DNA of 64,000 bases from Rhineura floridana (GCF_030035675.1 NC_084482.1:229220943-229284942); one strand, 5' to 3'; counted from the stretch's first letter, positions 22,937 through 34,212 are shown. The notes: generated by a model not told the origin, from the letters alone. Program-made: numbers and translations.

Positions 22937-23063
22937 GGCCTGGTGACCTTTGAGGAGGTGGCTGTTTGTTTCACAGAGGAAGAGTGGGCTCTGCTGGCGC
23001 CGGGCCAAAGAGCCATGCACAGGGAAATCATGGAAGAGAATTATGGGAATCTGGCTTCTCTGG
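22937..23063 (+). pseudogene. KRAB-A exon of the decayed SCAN-KRAB zinc-finger gene
   Basis: The exon is exactly 127 bases, the classic KRAB-A size. It sits between TTTCTTTCAG and G|GTAAGG. It encodes [18 protein letters not shown], then [21 protein letters not shown], with the conserved FEEVAV, EEW and MEENYxNL positions all present. KRAB-A recruits TRIM28/KAP1 to silence chromatin. The domain itself looks functional, but the finger exon it should join is ruined. Splice phase 1 matches the finger exon at 24241 (G|AT GGT). It resembles the KRAB exons of other reptile finger genes, and I cannot name an orthologue. Confidence 0.85.
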
Positions 23064-24240
23064 GTAAGGATCCTTCTTTGCTTTGGCGCTTTAGGGACCA
23101 GTGAACATGACAGTGGCTGATTGGGTTTCTCAGAATGCTCTATTTACCAACAAGTAATAGTTCTTCCCATCAGAGCTCACAAGGCAATGTACACAAAACC
23201 CTAAATGGTAAAACGATTGCTTCCTTCTCTTCCACCCTGACAGGATTGTGGGGTCTTCAGCCCATACCTGGTGACCTCTTTGTAGCCACAGCTGATGGCT
23301 TCAAACTTGAATCTTGGAGGCCGCCTTTTGGCATCACTTGGGAGTAAGTGGGATGGTCTGAAAAAGGACTCCTCTGTTGATGCCAAGAAGCGCTATGTTG
23401 GCTTCCTCTCCGTGACTGCCTTCCTAATACGATTTCAAAGCATGGTGGACAAGCAGCAGTCACATTCTTATGATGTATTGATGCTTTTAGCTGCAAGCGA
23501 TAACCCCAGAAAAGATAGTACATTGGCCAACTGCCCAGAACTAGAAGAAAGTGGGGGAGCAGAAAACATTTTGCCTTTTGTGCTTTTCAAGGCTTGACTG
23601 GACGGTATGAGGAGGTCTGCATACCTGGATGTATAATATTCTGTACACAAGGATTAATGCATACAATATAAAGATTCTGAGATGGGAAATGTACATACAT
23701 TAAACATGGGGCTAGCCCATAACTGTGAGCAAACAACAGCCACATTCTTATGACCTACTGATGCTTTTGGCTGCAAGCGATAACCCCAGTCCTTGTAACT
23801 CTCCTACATTTATACAGGCAGAAATTAGAAAGGCCTTGCTATCTTACTTCTGGACTTTCATAATCTTGCCATCATTCCTTTGAACCTTCATGGGTTAAGT
23901 TGGAGGTTGGGCGTGGAGACATGCTAGCTTAGAATCCCTGAATATAACACCTGAGAGTGTCAGAAGTAACCATCCAAAGAAGAACGTCTGGTTCCCAAAC
24001 ATGGCCTTATCTGCAAGCTGGAAGAAGGAGAAGATCCATTTGTCCAGCGTTCCAAGGAAGGAGAGAGAACAGCAGGTAACAGCTCTGTTGTGTGATGCAC
24101 TATTGAATAAACTCAACAGGATCTGCCTCCTTACCCTACATATCTTCTCCAATCTGACATCTTAGTGGCAAGGAATATGTCTTGTTCCCTGATCTGAAGC
24201 TCCATTTATCTCTCATCACGTTTTTCTCTTTATTCTTGCA
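23064..24240. other. Intron between KRAB and finger exons
   Basis: No gene seen. A segment of about 50 bases (CATTCTTATGA...GCTGCAAGCGATAACCCCA) occurs twice, at about 23461-23508 and 23743-23790, as a direct repeat roughly 280 bases apart, probably an old small duplication or two copies of an unknown repeat. Confidence 0.5.
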
Positions 24241-24843
<603 letters not shown>

Positions 24844-25484
24844 GATCTTCTGTATCTCTAAAAGTTGTGCAGAGGGGAGGGAGAATTCCACCTTGTGGTT
24901 TTTGCCATTACAAAGTTGCAAGAACACCTGCACTCGGCTGACCTTCTCTTCTCCTAAGATACAGGATCAGTCTCAGGCCATGGACCTGGCCACCCTAGCT
25001 GTGGTAGATGCTGTGTGATTTTTAATTGTATTTTATTGCTTTTATATTAAAGATTATAATTAAAAATCAATGTATTTAATGCGGTGGATGTTCCATCTCC
25101 AATCTTCAACCACAGCTCCAGAGACACAAAGTGGATAACCCGAATGAAGCTCATGGTGGACCACAGTCTACAGTTTGGGAACCCCCTGATCTATCTCCTG
25201 CACTAGATGGCTTTCTCCTGTCCAGGGGGGCTTTTTCAGGACCTTAAACCCATCTGTTAGGCTCTGCATTTACAATATGCATTCCCCAGAACACTTCCTC
25301 AACAACAACAAAAGTCCTTGAGAAAATCTAACATTGGCTTTTTACCTGGCTCAAAGCCAGAAATGTTATTATTGTTGAAGTAAAGTTCAAAAAAATGCTT
25401 TCAAGTTGCAGAGAAATGTTTTCGCCTGCACCGCCTCGGTATAATTACTGTCTATAATTTAAGACCCGTCCTATTTTTGTGACT
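24844..25484. other. 3' flank of the dead finger gene, non-coding
   Basis: 24848-24925 is an interspersed repeat (AAGTTGTGCAGAGGGGAGGG...ACCTTGTGGTTTTTGCCATTA) that reappears inverted at about 63800-63870. A run of AT-rich sequence near 25020-25070 could hold old polyadenylation signals. Otherwise I recognise nothing. Confidence 0.45.
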
Positions 25485-25560
25485 GCGATCTATTTTAAAT
25501 TGCTGTGAGCTGCCTTGGGGCCTTAGGTTGAAGGGCGGGTAATAAACCAAATTGCCCTTT
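25485..25560 (+). mobile_element. L2-type LINE 3' tail
   Basis: GCTGTGAGCTGCCTTGGGGCC, then GGGCGGGTAATAAACCAAAT, has the layout of the L2 3' end (hairpin-like GC segment then an A-rich tail). Short and diverged. Confidence 0.45.
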
Positions 25561-25939
25561 TGTTGTTGTTCTCTGAGGTAGATCCCAGTTTATCCGCGTC
25601 TGCCAGGCCTCCTTTGCGTTTTTGGAGAGCTTTACTTGTCCCCAAGGGTGTATTTCTGAGCCTCGCTGGGACAGTTCCCAGATAAACGAGGCTTCCCTGT
25701 TTTGCTCTTGCAGGAGACGTGAACCATTTAGGCTAATTGGGAGCCCTCCAGGGCAGCTCGTTTCCCCAGAGGCGCTTTGGTGTCTCTTGACTTTGCTTTT
25801 AAATGCTGACAGGCCTGTGGAGCTCATTAGCACTTTCTCTGATGGTTTTTAATGTTTGCTTGTTTTTAATTTGATTATTTTGTGAGAGAGCGGTATAGTT
25901 TTATGAATTTCTGAATGAGGAATAATGGCGGGGCGCAGA

Positions 25940-26345
25940 ACAGCCCTCTCGGTGCCTCGGATTAACCGCTCGTATGGGGTGCGGGAAATCAACTGCGCCG
26001 CCTCGCAATAGTTCCCCTCAGGCGGCAGGGACTGCGTTTCCCAGCGTGCCTCGGCGCGCCAGTCGGCGGCTCTGCTTCCCTTCCTCCTGCGCATGCTGGG
26101 TAACGTAGTCCTCCCAATGGAGACGCCTCCTGACGAACGGACGCCCGATGTAGCTCGCCTCGTGAGGCACGCTGGGTAGTGTAGTCCTCCCGCGCCTCTT
26201 ATGCCTATCATACAATAGAACTCGATTGAGAGGGGGGGATTTCCACGCCCACCTAAGGAACAGTCACGCCCCCTCCCCGCCTGACGAGCCCTCCCTCCGC
26301 AAGGCATGCTGGGAAGCGCAGTCCCTTTCTGCCTCCAGTCCTGTC
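25940..26345. promoter_or_regulatory. CpG-rich promoter-like block with four ZNF143/THAP11 sites
   Basis: GC content and CpG frequency jump here compared with the AT-rich flanks. Four 19-base sites match the SBS motif ACTAC-N4-CCCAGCATGC: 26031-26049 (+), 26091-26109 (-), 26167-26185 (-) and 26304-26322 (-). Site 2 read on the minus strand is ACTACGTTACCCAGCATGC, close to the consensus. ZNF143 with THAP11/HCFC1 binds such sites in CpG-island promoters of vertebrates, often bidirectional ones. No open frame at either side is recognisable as the first exon, so the gene driven is unknown. The minus-strand frame through the block is probably a GC-rich artefact. Confidence 0.7.
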
Positions 26346-26384
26346 AGGCGGCGGTTCTCTTTAAAAACAAAAAAACCCTCACAT

Positions 26385-26470
26385 AAATTACCCGGGAGTA
26401 AGTCTCATTGAACTCAGTAGGACTTACTGCCGACCCGGGAGTAAGTGTCGTTGAACTCAATAGGACTTAC
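26385..26470. repeat. Two tandem copies of a short squamate repeat
   Basis: The segment CCCGGGAGTAAGTCTCATTG...AGGACTTACTG occurs twice back to back (about 26390-26429 and 26432-26471), differing at a few positions. A related piece is at 8913-8947. Family unknown. Confidence 0.6.
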
Positions 26471-27344
26471 TGCCCAGTAGAGGCTTTGCGTTAGTCTTTA
26501 AAATTTATTTATTTGTTTCTTGAGCTCACAGGCCAGTTTCCAGGCAAAGAATGCCTCATAAAACCGTTTAAACGCTGTATCATTTCTGCAATAAAATAAC
26601 CTTAAAGACCTAATTAAGCCTTTAAAAAAATCCATTATCCCTAAGTCCACATAACTATAAAACAGTAAAACAGCCACCATCACATTTCCTTGTTTATGAT
26701 TAATTAAATTCATATCCTCCCCTTCCTCCAAACAGGAGCTGAGCCCAGCTGGGCTACTCCTGCCTTGTTCAATGCTGGGAAGCCCTTAAACAAGCTCTCA
26801 AGACAACGAGTTGATACTTTTGATTAGAAAAGCTTTATTGCAAGCAATTGCCTGGGAGGTTACTTCAGAGGTAACATCTCAGTGTAAGCCCCCCTTCATG
26901 CTCCACACATCAGTCTCATATGCTGTTTTCAAGGTTACATAGATTACACAATTGTCACATGGTTATATATCAGCACATGTCATTCAATACACTAACTTGG
27001 CATAGATATTCCTTATCTAGCATTAACATGTAACCACAATTCCTACAAGATATAAATGTCAAGATAATTTTTCTCAGAATCCTCTAAACTCCCCCCTCCT
27101 TATTTCCTTTATTCCTCCCCGGATACTATGTGGCCTTGTCAGCAAGCATTTGGCACATGATTATAACTTTTGCTCTATTTCCTTTCACAATCTTAAACAG
27201 CCAAGTTTCAGCAACAAGCATATTTAAGCATAACAAAGTTGAGGCCATTTTGGAGAGCTCATTAAAACCTGAAACAATAATTTCGCCAACAGAGCCCAGG
27301 GCAGGAGAATAAGCAAATATTATTATTTGAGGTGCTCAAAAACT
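26471..27344. other. Non-coding; possible old LTR on the minus strand
   Basis: No gene seen. 26735-27310 carries GCTTTATT (AATAAAGC on the minus strand) near 26833 and could be part of an old LTR, but no ends or duplication can be fixed. The rest is AT-rich and unassigned. Confidence 0.3.
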
Positions 27345-27640
27345 CATTGTCATTATTGTCACCACTACTATTGCTAATCCTAACCCTATGGTGACCGTAT
27401 GAATCAGCGACCTCCAACAGCATCTGTCATGAACCACCCTGTTCTGATCTTGTACGTTCAGGTCTGTGGCTTCCTTTATGGAATCAATCCATCTCTTGTT
27501 TGGCTTTCCTCTTTTTCTACTCCCTTCTGTTTTTCCCAGCATTATTGTCTTTTCTAGTGAATCGTGTCTTCTCATGATGTGTCCAAAGTATGATAACCTC
27601 AGTGTCATCATTTTAGCTTCTAGTGACAGTCAGTGGAGGA
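27345..27640 (-). mobile_element. BovB LINE 3' fragment
   Basis: On the minus strand it encodes the C-terminal end of BovB ORF2 (LSYFGHIMRRHDSLEKTIMLGK, then GSRKRGKPNKRWIDSIKEAT), followed by the usual GGCGACC/GAATCAG 3' tail. It is uninterrupted where the two intronic BovB copies carry an insertion, so it is a useful reference. Confidence 0.85.
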
Positions 27641-28059
27641 AGGCGGCTTCATGTCAGTGGGGCAGTGGAATCCACTCTGGGTTTTCCCAGGAGCTGTCCA
27701 CGGTGCTGAACCCTCCGCTGCTCCCACCTTTCTAAGCAGCGTCTCAGTTGATGCCTCCTGCGATCCCTGCAGCTGCCATCGGAACTGAAGGCAGCCAAAG
27801 TGTCCCCGCTCCGGATAGCTCCACTCATCCCTGCGCCTGTTTCTTGGTGCGCTCCCTCTCCTGTGGGACTCAGAGCGACCTCCCGGAGAAAACCTTTACA
27901 GCCCGGCCCAGGCAGGCAGCTCACTGGTGGGACAAGGGTTAGGAAGAGCGGCTAAAGGGGAACATTCACCTGCCCAGAGCCTGATTGCTCCCCCAGCCCC
28001 TCCCATTACGAAGCCTGTCTCTGCTGGGAACTCCGGAAGAGCGCAGCGCATGTGAGGAC
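27641..28059. other. GC-rich non-coding sequence upstream of a promoter-like block
   Basis: Rises in GC toward 28000. It starts with a TCAGTGGGGCAGTGGAATCC segment that may be a repeat. No coding feature recognised. Confidence 0.35.
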
Positions 28060-28264
28060 TGACTGCCTCCCCACGCTCTCCCTGCGAAGCAGCCGAGGAG
28101 CTCCAGCCACTTTAAGGGTTAACAAAGGACAACGGAGCCGCAGGAAAGAGCGCAACCGAGGGACGTCCCTTTCCTGCCCCGCCTCTCTGCGATAAATGGA
28201 GCCTCCCTTTGTGTGTGCAGGGATGTTGGCGAGCGGGGTTGCACGGAGGGAGCCTCGAAAGAAA
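28060..28264 (+). promoter_or_regulatory. GC-rich promoter/5'-UTR-like block, copy 1
   Basis: Related blocks occur at 33021-33180, 50097-50204 and 63900-64000, each in front of a duplication unit. Shared landmarks are AAGGGTTA(A)CAAA, a CACAA(A)GCC/ACGGAGCC segment, CTTTCCTGCCCCGCCTCTCTG and GATGTTGGCGAGCGGGG. This copy ends at GAAAG|GTATGC, a possible first-exon donor. The position and GC content suit a first exon and promoter of a KRAB finger gene, but transcription is inferred, not seen. Confidence 0.5.
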
Positions 28265-28311
28265 GGTATGCAATTTGGGGCGGAGGGGAGGGTGGGAGAG
28301 AAGAGACGCAG

Positions 28312-29105
28312 ACAGTGACACAAATATACATGCCCTTTGCTTCATGAGCAAATGTGCACCCAGGGGGGAGGAGAGCCCAAAGATCAATCGGGGGTCACAC
28401 ACAAGTAACAAGATGCCCGACAAATACAGTATCAAACAGGTGAAGCCAGACTTGAAAAGGCTTACTCTGTTTAATATCTGCCTGCCACTCAGCTGTTAAA
28501 GGCATGAGAGCCCTGCTCTCCTTCAGGGCCAACCGGAATCCATGCAAAGAGCTCCAATTTCATGAGCTATAAATGAGTTCTGTATTGCTTTGTATCTTAG
28601 CTGGGGGATTGTTTTATCCTCTTGAAATGGTAACCCCGGGACCTTCTGGTGAAGTGTGGATAAGAAACACTTCTGAGAATTCTGCTTTCAGGCTACCATC
28701 TTCAAGCACACTTAGGAAGCAGCAGGATTCAACCCTCTCATATATTTATTGAGCATTTGTTCTGATTTCTTATGGGCGGGTAATGCGACCACAAGGGAGC
28801 ATTCCTCCTGATTTGCTTGCAGGATGTTCACAGGTCTTAGGAGTGCACTGTCGGTGCTCACCACGTAACATGAGAGTCCCAGAAGGAAGGCATTAGGCAG
28901 GAAATCTGTCTCTGGCTGGACTCGGTCACTTCATAGTCAGCACAAAATGTCCCTGCAGAGTATAGGTTAACCTAAGCTGTTCCCTCGAAGCCTTTTTTTA
29001 AAAATGTGCATGGCATTTTTATTTACTTAATATGGAGAAGGGTCACCGGCCAGAAAAAGGCTTCCCGCCTCCCCTCGCTCTCTGTGCGAAGAAGCCGAGG
29101 ACCTT
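28312..29105 (+). repeat. P block, copy 2 (left edge of tandem unit A)
   Basis: Similarity to the other P blocks begins abruptly at about 28312 (CAGACAGTGACACAAATATAC), where the sequence to the left is unrelated to the tail that precedes P blocks 1 and 3. That makes it a duplication breakpoint. It runs to GAGGACCTT, where CR1 is inserted. Confidence 0.8.
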
Positions 29106-29316
29106 AAGAACATAAGAACATAAGAAGAGCCTGCTGGATCAGGCCAGTGGCCCATCTAGTCCAGCATCCTGTTCTCACAGTGGCCAACCAGGTGCCTGGA
29201 GGAAGCCCGCAAGCAGGACCCGAGTGCAAGAACACTCTCCCCTCCTGAGGCTTCCGGCAACTGGTTTTCAGAAGCATGCTGCCTCTGACTAGGGTGGCAG
29301 AGCACAGCCATCACGG

Positions 29317-31160
29317 CTAGTAGCCATGGATAGCCCTGTCCTCCATGAATTTGTCTAATCTTCTTTTAAAGCCATCCAAGCTGGTGGCCATTACTGCATC
29401 TTGTGGGATCAAATTCCATAGTTTAACTATGCGCTGAGTAAAGAAGTACTTCCTTTTGTCTGTCCTGAATCTTCCAACATTCAGCTTCTTTGAATGTCCA
29501 CGAGTTCTAGTATTATGAGAGAGGGAGAAGAACTTTTCTCTATCCACTTTCTCAATGCCATGCATAATTTTATACACTTCTATCATGTCTCCTCTGACCC
29601 GCCTTTTCTCTAAACTAAAAAGCCCCAAATGCTGCAACCTTTCTTCGTAAGGGAGTCGCTCCATCCCCTTGATCATTCTGGTTGCCCTCTTCTGAACCTT
29701 TTCCAACTCTATAATATCCTTTTTGAGATGAGGCGACCAGAACTGTACACAGTATTCCAAATGCGGCCGCACCATAGATTTATACAACGGCATTATGATA
29801 TCGGCTGTTTTATTTTCAATACCTTTCCTAATTATCGCTAGCATGGAATTTGCCTTTTTCACAGCTGCTGCACACTGGGTCGACATTTTCATCGTGCTGT
29901 CCACTACAACCCCGAGGTCTCTCTCCTGGTCGGTCACCGCCAGTTCAGACCCCATGAGTGTATATGTGAAATTAAGATTTTTTGCTCCAATATGCATAAT
30001 TTTACACTTGTTCTTTAGTACACCTTTGACTCCCTTATCATCCAAGGGTCCAATCATCTCCCTAGATGGTCTCCTGCTTTGAATGTATTTATAGAATTTT
30101 TTGTTGTTGGTTTTTATGTTCTTAGCAATGTGCTGCTCAAATTCTTTTTTAGCATCCCTTATTGTCTTCTCGCATTTCTTTTGCCAGAGTTTGTGTTCTT
30201 TTTTATTTTCTTCATTCGGACAAGACTTCCATTTTCTGAAGGAAGACTTTTTGCCTCTAAGAGCTTCCTTGACTTTGCTCGTTAACCATGCTGGCATCTT
30301 CTTGGCCCTGGCGGTACCTTTTCTGATCTGCGGTATGCACTCCAGTTGAGCTTCTAATATAGTGTTTTGAAACAACTTCCAAGCATTTTCGAGTGATGTG
30401 ACCCTCTGGACTTTGTTTTTCAGCTTTCTTTTTACCAATCCCCTCATTTTTGTGAAGTTTCCTCTTTTTGGAGTCTTACATCTCGCACCAGGTCCCGGTC
30501 CCCACTGAGGATTAAGTCCAGGGTTGCCGTCCCTCTGGTCGGTTCCATGACCAACTGGTCTAGGGAATAGTCATTTAGAATATCTAGAAACTTTGCTTCT
30601 TTGTCATGACTGGAACACATATGCAGCCAGTCTATGTCCGGGTAGTTGAAGTCACCCACTACTACCACATTTCCTAGTTTGGATGCTTCCTCAATATCGT
30701 ATCTCATCTCAAGGTCTCCCTGAGCATTTTGATCAGGGGGACGATAGATCGTTCCCAGTATTAAGTCCCTCCTGGGGCATGGTATCACCACCCACAACGA
30801 TTCTGTGGAGGAGTCTGCCTCTTTGGGGGTTTTGAGCTTGCTGGATTCAATGCCTTCTTTCACGTATAGAGCGACTCCGCCACCAATACGTCCTTCCCTG
30901 TCCTTCCAATATAGTTTATATCCAGGGATAACCGTATCCCACTGGTTTTCTCCATTCCACCAAGTCTCCGTTATGCTCACTATATCAATGCTCTCCTCTA
31001 AGACCAAGCACTCCAGTTCTCCCATCTTGGTTCGGAAGCTCCTAGCATTAGCGTACAGGCACTTGTAAGCAGTGTCTCTCTTCAAGTGTCTTTGGCACTT
31101 GTGGTTAGGCCTGTGGTAATTTTGCTCTTCTGAATTGATATCCTGTGCCCCTGCTCTCAC
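29317..31160 (-). pseudogene. CR1 ORF2, endonuclease and RT remnants
   Basis: 31160-30444 is an apurinic-type endonuclease with NARSFRTKMGELE, ITETWWN, YRPPDQN and GDFNYPDIDW motifs in order. It runs out before the SDH motif, where the sequence jumps (LVRDV to a new frame). 30447-29317 starts in the linker (RGLVKRKLKNKVQR), passes MPAWLTSKVKEALRGKK and then jumps at KGVLKN directly to KCKIMHIGAKNLNF. That skips the whole palm, including FADD, compared with the copy at 47664-49079. The C-terminal end (NVGRFRTDKRKYFFTQR) is intact. Both jumps are internal deletions, and the element is non-functional. Confidence 0.9.
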
Positions 31161-31279
31161 AATGCCTACTTCTAGGCCTACCCCTTTTAAAATTTCATCA
31201 TTTCTTTGGTTTTTATCCCAGGGGGGAGGTTTATTCCGAACTGGACCTTTCTCAGCTCCTGTCGGGTTTCCCCCCTCAG

Positions 31280-32182
31280 TCAGTTTAAAAGCTGCTCTGC
31301 CACCTTTTTAATTTTAAGTGCCAGCAGTCTGGTTCCATTCTGGTTCAAGTGGAGCCCGTCCCTTTTGTACAGGCCTGGCTTGTCCCAAAATGTTCCCCAG
31401 TGCCTAACAAATCCAAACCCTTCCACCCGACACCATCGTCTCATCCACGCATTGAGACTGCGAAGCTGGGCCTGTCTGGCTGGTCCTGCGCGTGGAACCG
31501 GTAGCATTTCAGAGAAAGCCACCTTGGAGGTCCTGGCTTTCAGCATCCTACCTAGCAACCTAAATTTTGCTTCCAGGACCTCACGGCTGCATTTCCCCAT
31601 GTCGTTGGTGCCAACGTGCACCACGACCGCTGACTCCTTCCCAGCACTGTCTACCAAACTATCTAAATGACGGGCGATATCCGCAACCTTCGCACCAGGC
31701 AGGCAAAACACCTTGCGGTCTACGCGCCCATCACACACCCCACTGTCTATGTTCCTAATGATCGAATCACCCACTACAAGGATCCCTCCACCCCCTGCAG
31801 ATATATCCTTGGCACGAGAGGATAGCTGCTCATCCCCCAAGGAATGGGTCCCTTCTAAGGGATCGTTTCCCTCTTCCTCAGCTGGATGCTCTCCTTCCCC
31901 AAGACCATCGTTGTCCATGATAGCAGGAGAGCTATCATCGTTGGAGTGGGACACAGCTATAACGTCCCTGAAGGCCTCCTCCACACACCTCTCTGCCTCT
32001 CTCAGCTTTTCCAGGTCCGCCACCTTGGCCTCAAGGAAATGAAGTCTTTCCCGGAAAGCCAGGAGCTCATTGCACCAAGAGCATACCCACGACTTCTGTC
32101 CAACAGGCAGATAGTCGTACATGCTGCAGGCGGTGCAAAACACTGGAAAGCCCCCACACCCCTGCTGGCTTCTTACCTGCAT
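31280..32182 (-). CDS. CR1 ORF1 with SGNH esterase domain
   Basis: The open frame is 300 residues. Residues 10-40 have a Cys pattern (CTAC ... CSWC) like the zinc-binding region of CR1 ORF1 proteins. Residues 42-70 form a heptad-rich coiled coil, followed by an acidic linker. Residues about 133-300 are a lipase/esterase-type domain with GDSI (catalytic Ser), GTND, and DGLHLN (Asp-His pair). ORF1 proteins of CR1/L2-clade LINEs carry such esterases and are thought to act in the ribonucleoprotein. The frame is intact although ORF2 is not, which points to a fairly recent insertion. It is not a host gene. Confidence 0.9.
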   Translation of the reverse strand: MQVRSQQGCGGFPVFCTACSMYDYLPVGQKSWVCSWCNELLAFRERLHFLEAKVADLEKLREAERCVEEAFRDVIAVSHSNDDSSPAIMDNDGLGEGEHPAEEEGNDPLEGTHSLGDEQLSSRAKDISAGGGGILVVGDSIIRNIDSGVCDGRVDRKVFCLPGAKVADIARHLDSLVDSAGKESAVVVHVGTNDMGKCSREVLEAKFRLLGRMLKARTSKVAFSEMLPVPRAGPARQAQLRSLNAWMRRWCRVEGFGFVRHWGTFWDKPGLYKRDGLHLNQNGTRLLALKIKKVAEQLLN

Positions 32183-32296
32183 AGTTTTGTTTAAGGTTTA
32201 TTACGGCAATGGGTTGGAGACTGCGGTTTAGTTGAGGTCAGGGAACAGACGGGCAGAGTGGGGGGCCCTGGCCTCCTCGCCCTGCTGCCGAACTCG

Positions 32297-33010
32297 CTCT
32301 GCTGCTTAACTCGCCTTGACGCTTCGTCAGCTGGGGCTCCCTCTAGCTCGTGGAGCAGGCTCCCTCGCTAGGGTGCTCTGACTTTATATGTGTGGCTGGT
32401 TCCTCCCAGCTACTGCTGCCAGCCAATGATGTGTTACTTGAGGCTGATGGCTATCAGCTGGGGCTTAACTCTTTAGTATTCTCTCAGGCTTCCTTCCTGA
32501 GCAAGGGGCGGGGCTGTTTAAGCTTTTGGCTGCTTTTAATCTCAGCAAGGGGCTGCGCCTTCCAGGCAAGTCTTTTGTGTTTGTTGTTTTCCCACCTAGA
32601 ACAGCCTGACCTTTCTTTAACCTAGGGAAACAGAGCTTGTGGTTGTGTTTCAGGAAGGCTGGAGCTGCCCTTTTTAGCAAGGACTGAGCTGACTCTCTCC
32701 CTGTATGTATCAGTGGAGTTTCCTATTCCCCCTTCTCTCTGACTGGAATTTAGCCTTGTTTACAGTGTCCCCTGAAGCTTTCCTGCTAGGGTGGTGTTGA
32801 AAACTAGCTTTCTATACGCTTCCTTCTCCTAGGATCTGTCTCCTAAGATATAGGTTCTTTCAGGATTTGGCTCCTAGCTCAGGGTGACCTTTGGCTGCCC
32901 TTATTAGTTATTTTTCTGAGCTGTTTTACTTCAATTAAATAATGGAATAAATGGGAGCTACTTACCCTCTTTTCGCTCTGCTGCTTAACTCGCCTTGACG
33001 CTTTGTCAGC
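32297..33010 (-). repeat. CR1 5'-UTR direct repeat
   Basis: A segment of about 36 bases (GCTCTGCTGCTTAACTCGCC, continuing TTGACGC.TTGTCAGC) occurs at about 32297-32332 and again at 32975-33010, at the very 5' end of the element. The spacing is about 680 bases. It could be a repeated promoter monomer of the LINE. Confidence 0.65.
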
Positions 33011-33020
33011 TTTTTGACCT

Positions 33021-33180
33021 TCAGCCACTTTGCTCTCTAAGGGTTACAAACGACCACAAAGCCAAAGGAAATAGCGCAAAGGAGGGACTTCCCCTTCCAG
33101 CCCCCTCCTCTAAGCGCAAAATGCAGGCTGGAAGCACCTGAGGAGCCCCTCTGGGTGCGCAGCGATGTTGGTGAGCGGGG
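33021..33180 (+). promoter_or_regulatory. GC-rich promoter/5'-UTR-like block, unit A
   Basis: Continues the host sequence after the CR1. It shares CACTTTGCTCTCTAAGGGTT and GGAAATAGCGCAAAGGAGGG with 50137-50204, and GATGTTGGTGAGCGGGGTT with the copy at 28060-28264. In unit B the sequence is cut off after GGAGGGACTTC. Confidence 0.5.
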
Positions 33181-33409
33181 TTACTGTTTTTGCGGTCAGC
33201 AACCAGAACTGAAAACAGCATTCCAAGTGGGATCACATCTTAGATGTGTATAATGGCGTTATGATATTGGCAGTTTTATTTTCAATCTATATCTTAAAGA
33301 TCCCTCACATGGAATTCACCAATTTCCTAGCTATAACGTCAGTATCTTAACTGAAGCATCCGCTATGACCTCAAGGTCTTTCTCCTGTCAGTCACCACCA
33401 GTTAAGTTA

Positions 33410-33535
33410 GGATTTTTTTTATTTTATTTATTATTTATTTTATTTAATTTATATACCGCCTTAAGCCCGAAGGCTCTCTGGGCGGTGTACATAAAAGATA
33501 AAACAAGCACAGTGTATAAGTACAATAAATACAAT
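33410..33535 (-). mobile_element. L2-type 3' tail
   Basis: TTTATTTATTATTTATTTTA followed by ATACCGCC...GGGCGGTGTA on the plus strand is the reverse complement of an L2 3' end. Confidence 0.6.
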
Positions 33536-33744
33536 AAATCAAAACTCAAAAACTAACAAACAATAAAAGAACCAAACAACGTCCAAAATACAAGATAATA
33601 GTGAAATACTGTTAAAATACACTTTAAAATGTATTTTCACTTCTGTGCATAACTTTACGCTTGCTTACATTTAATTGCATTTGCTCTTTAATACCCAAGA
33701 CTGCTTGAAGAGTTCCTTTTGGAGTTCCTCACAATCCCTCTTTA

Positions 33745-34212
33745 TTTTAATCACCCTGAACTTGATATTGATTCATTGATTGATTGGTTGATTGGTTTAT
33801 ATCCCACCCTTCCTGCAAGGCAAAGAAAGCACTAAAAACACTTTAAAACATCATAAAAACAAATCTTAAAATACATTAAAACAAAACAGCATTAAAAACA
33901 TTTTTAAAACCATCTTAAAAAGGGTTAAAAACATTATTAAAAAACATATACAATTCTGACACAGATTCAAGGGGAGGGAATTCCACAGGGCAGGTGCTGC
34001 CACACTAAAGGTCCATTTCCTATATTGTGCAGAACGAACCTCTTGATAAGATGGTATCTGAAGGAGGCCCTCCCCTGCAGATCGCAGTGATAGACTGGGT
34101 ATATAATGGGTAAGACGGACTTTCCGGTATCCTGCTCCCGAGCTGTATAGGGCTTTGTACACCAAAACTAGAACCTTGAACGTGGCTCGGTAGCAAATGG
34201 GCAGCCAAAAGT
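33745..34212 (-). mobile_element. L2 LINE 3' fragment
   Basis: On the minus strand it encodes the end of L2 ORF2 (LPICYRATFKVLVLVYKALY, then a diverged WTFSVAAPALWNSLPL), followed by the 3' UTR. The same end in the L2 at 45645-47589 reads LPICFWARFKVLVLTYKALN and FSVVAPELWNALPD. The unit B copy lacks this stretch altogether. Confidence 0.8.

Larger units (their letters stand above)
29106..33015 (-). mobile_element. Near-full-length CR1 LINE with internal deletions
   Basis: The CR1 is about 3.9 kb, on the minus strand, with a GACCTT target-site duplication at 29100-29105 and 33016-33021. The 3' tail at 29106 is the complement of CTTATGTTCTTATGTTCTTA. It has a 5' UTR, ORF1 (32182-31280) and ORF2 (31160-29317). 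ORF2 has lost about 105 bases around the SDH motif of the endonuclease and about 950 bases covering the reverse-transcriptase core, so it cannot move on its own. It splits unit A's promoter-like block from its P block and is absent at the same place in unit B (50128-50137). Confidence 0.92.

Noticed and set aside
25849-26307. Minus-strand open frame of 152 residues through the CpG-rich block
   Set aside because: High GC reduces stops. The peptide is low in structure and includes the ZNF143-type sites read as codons.
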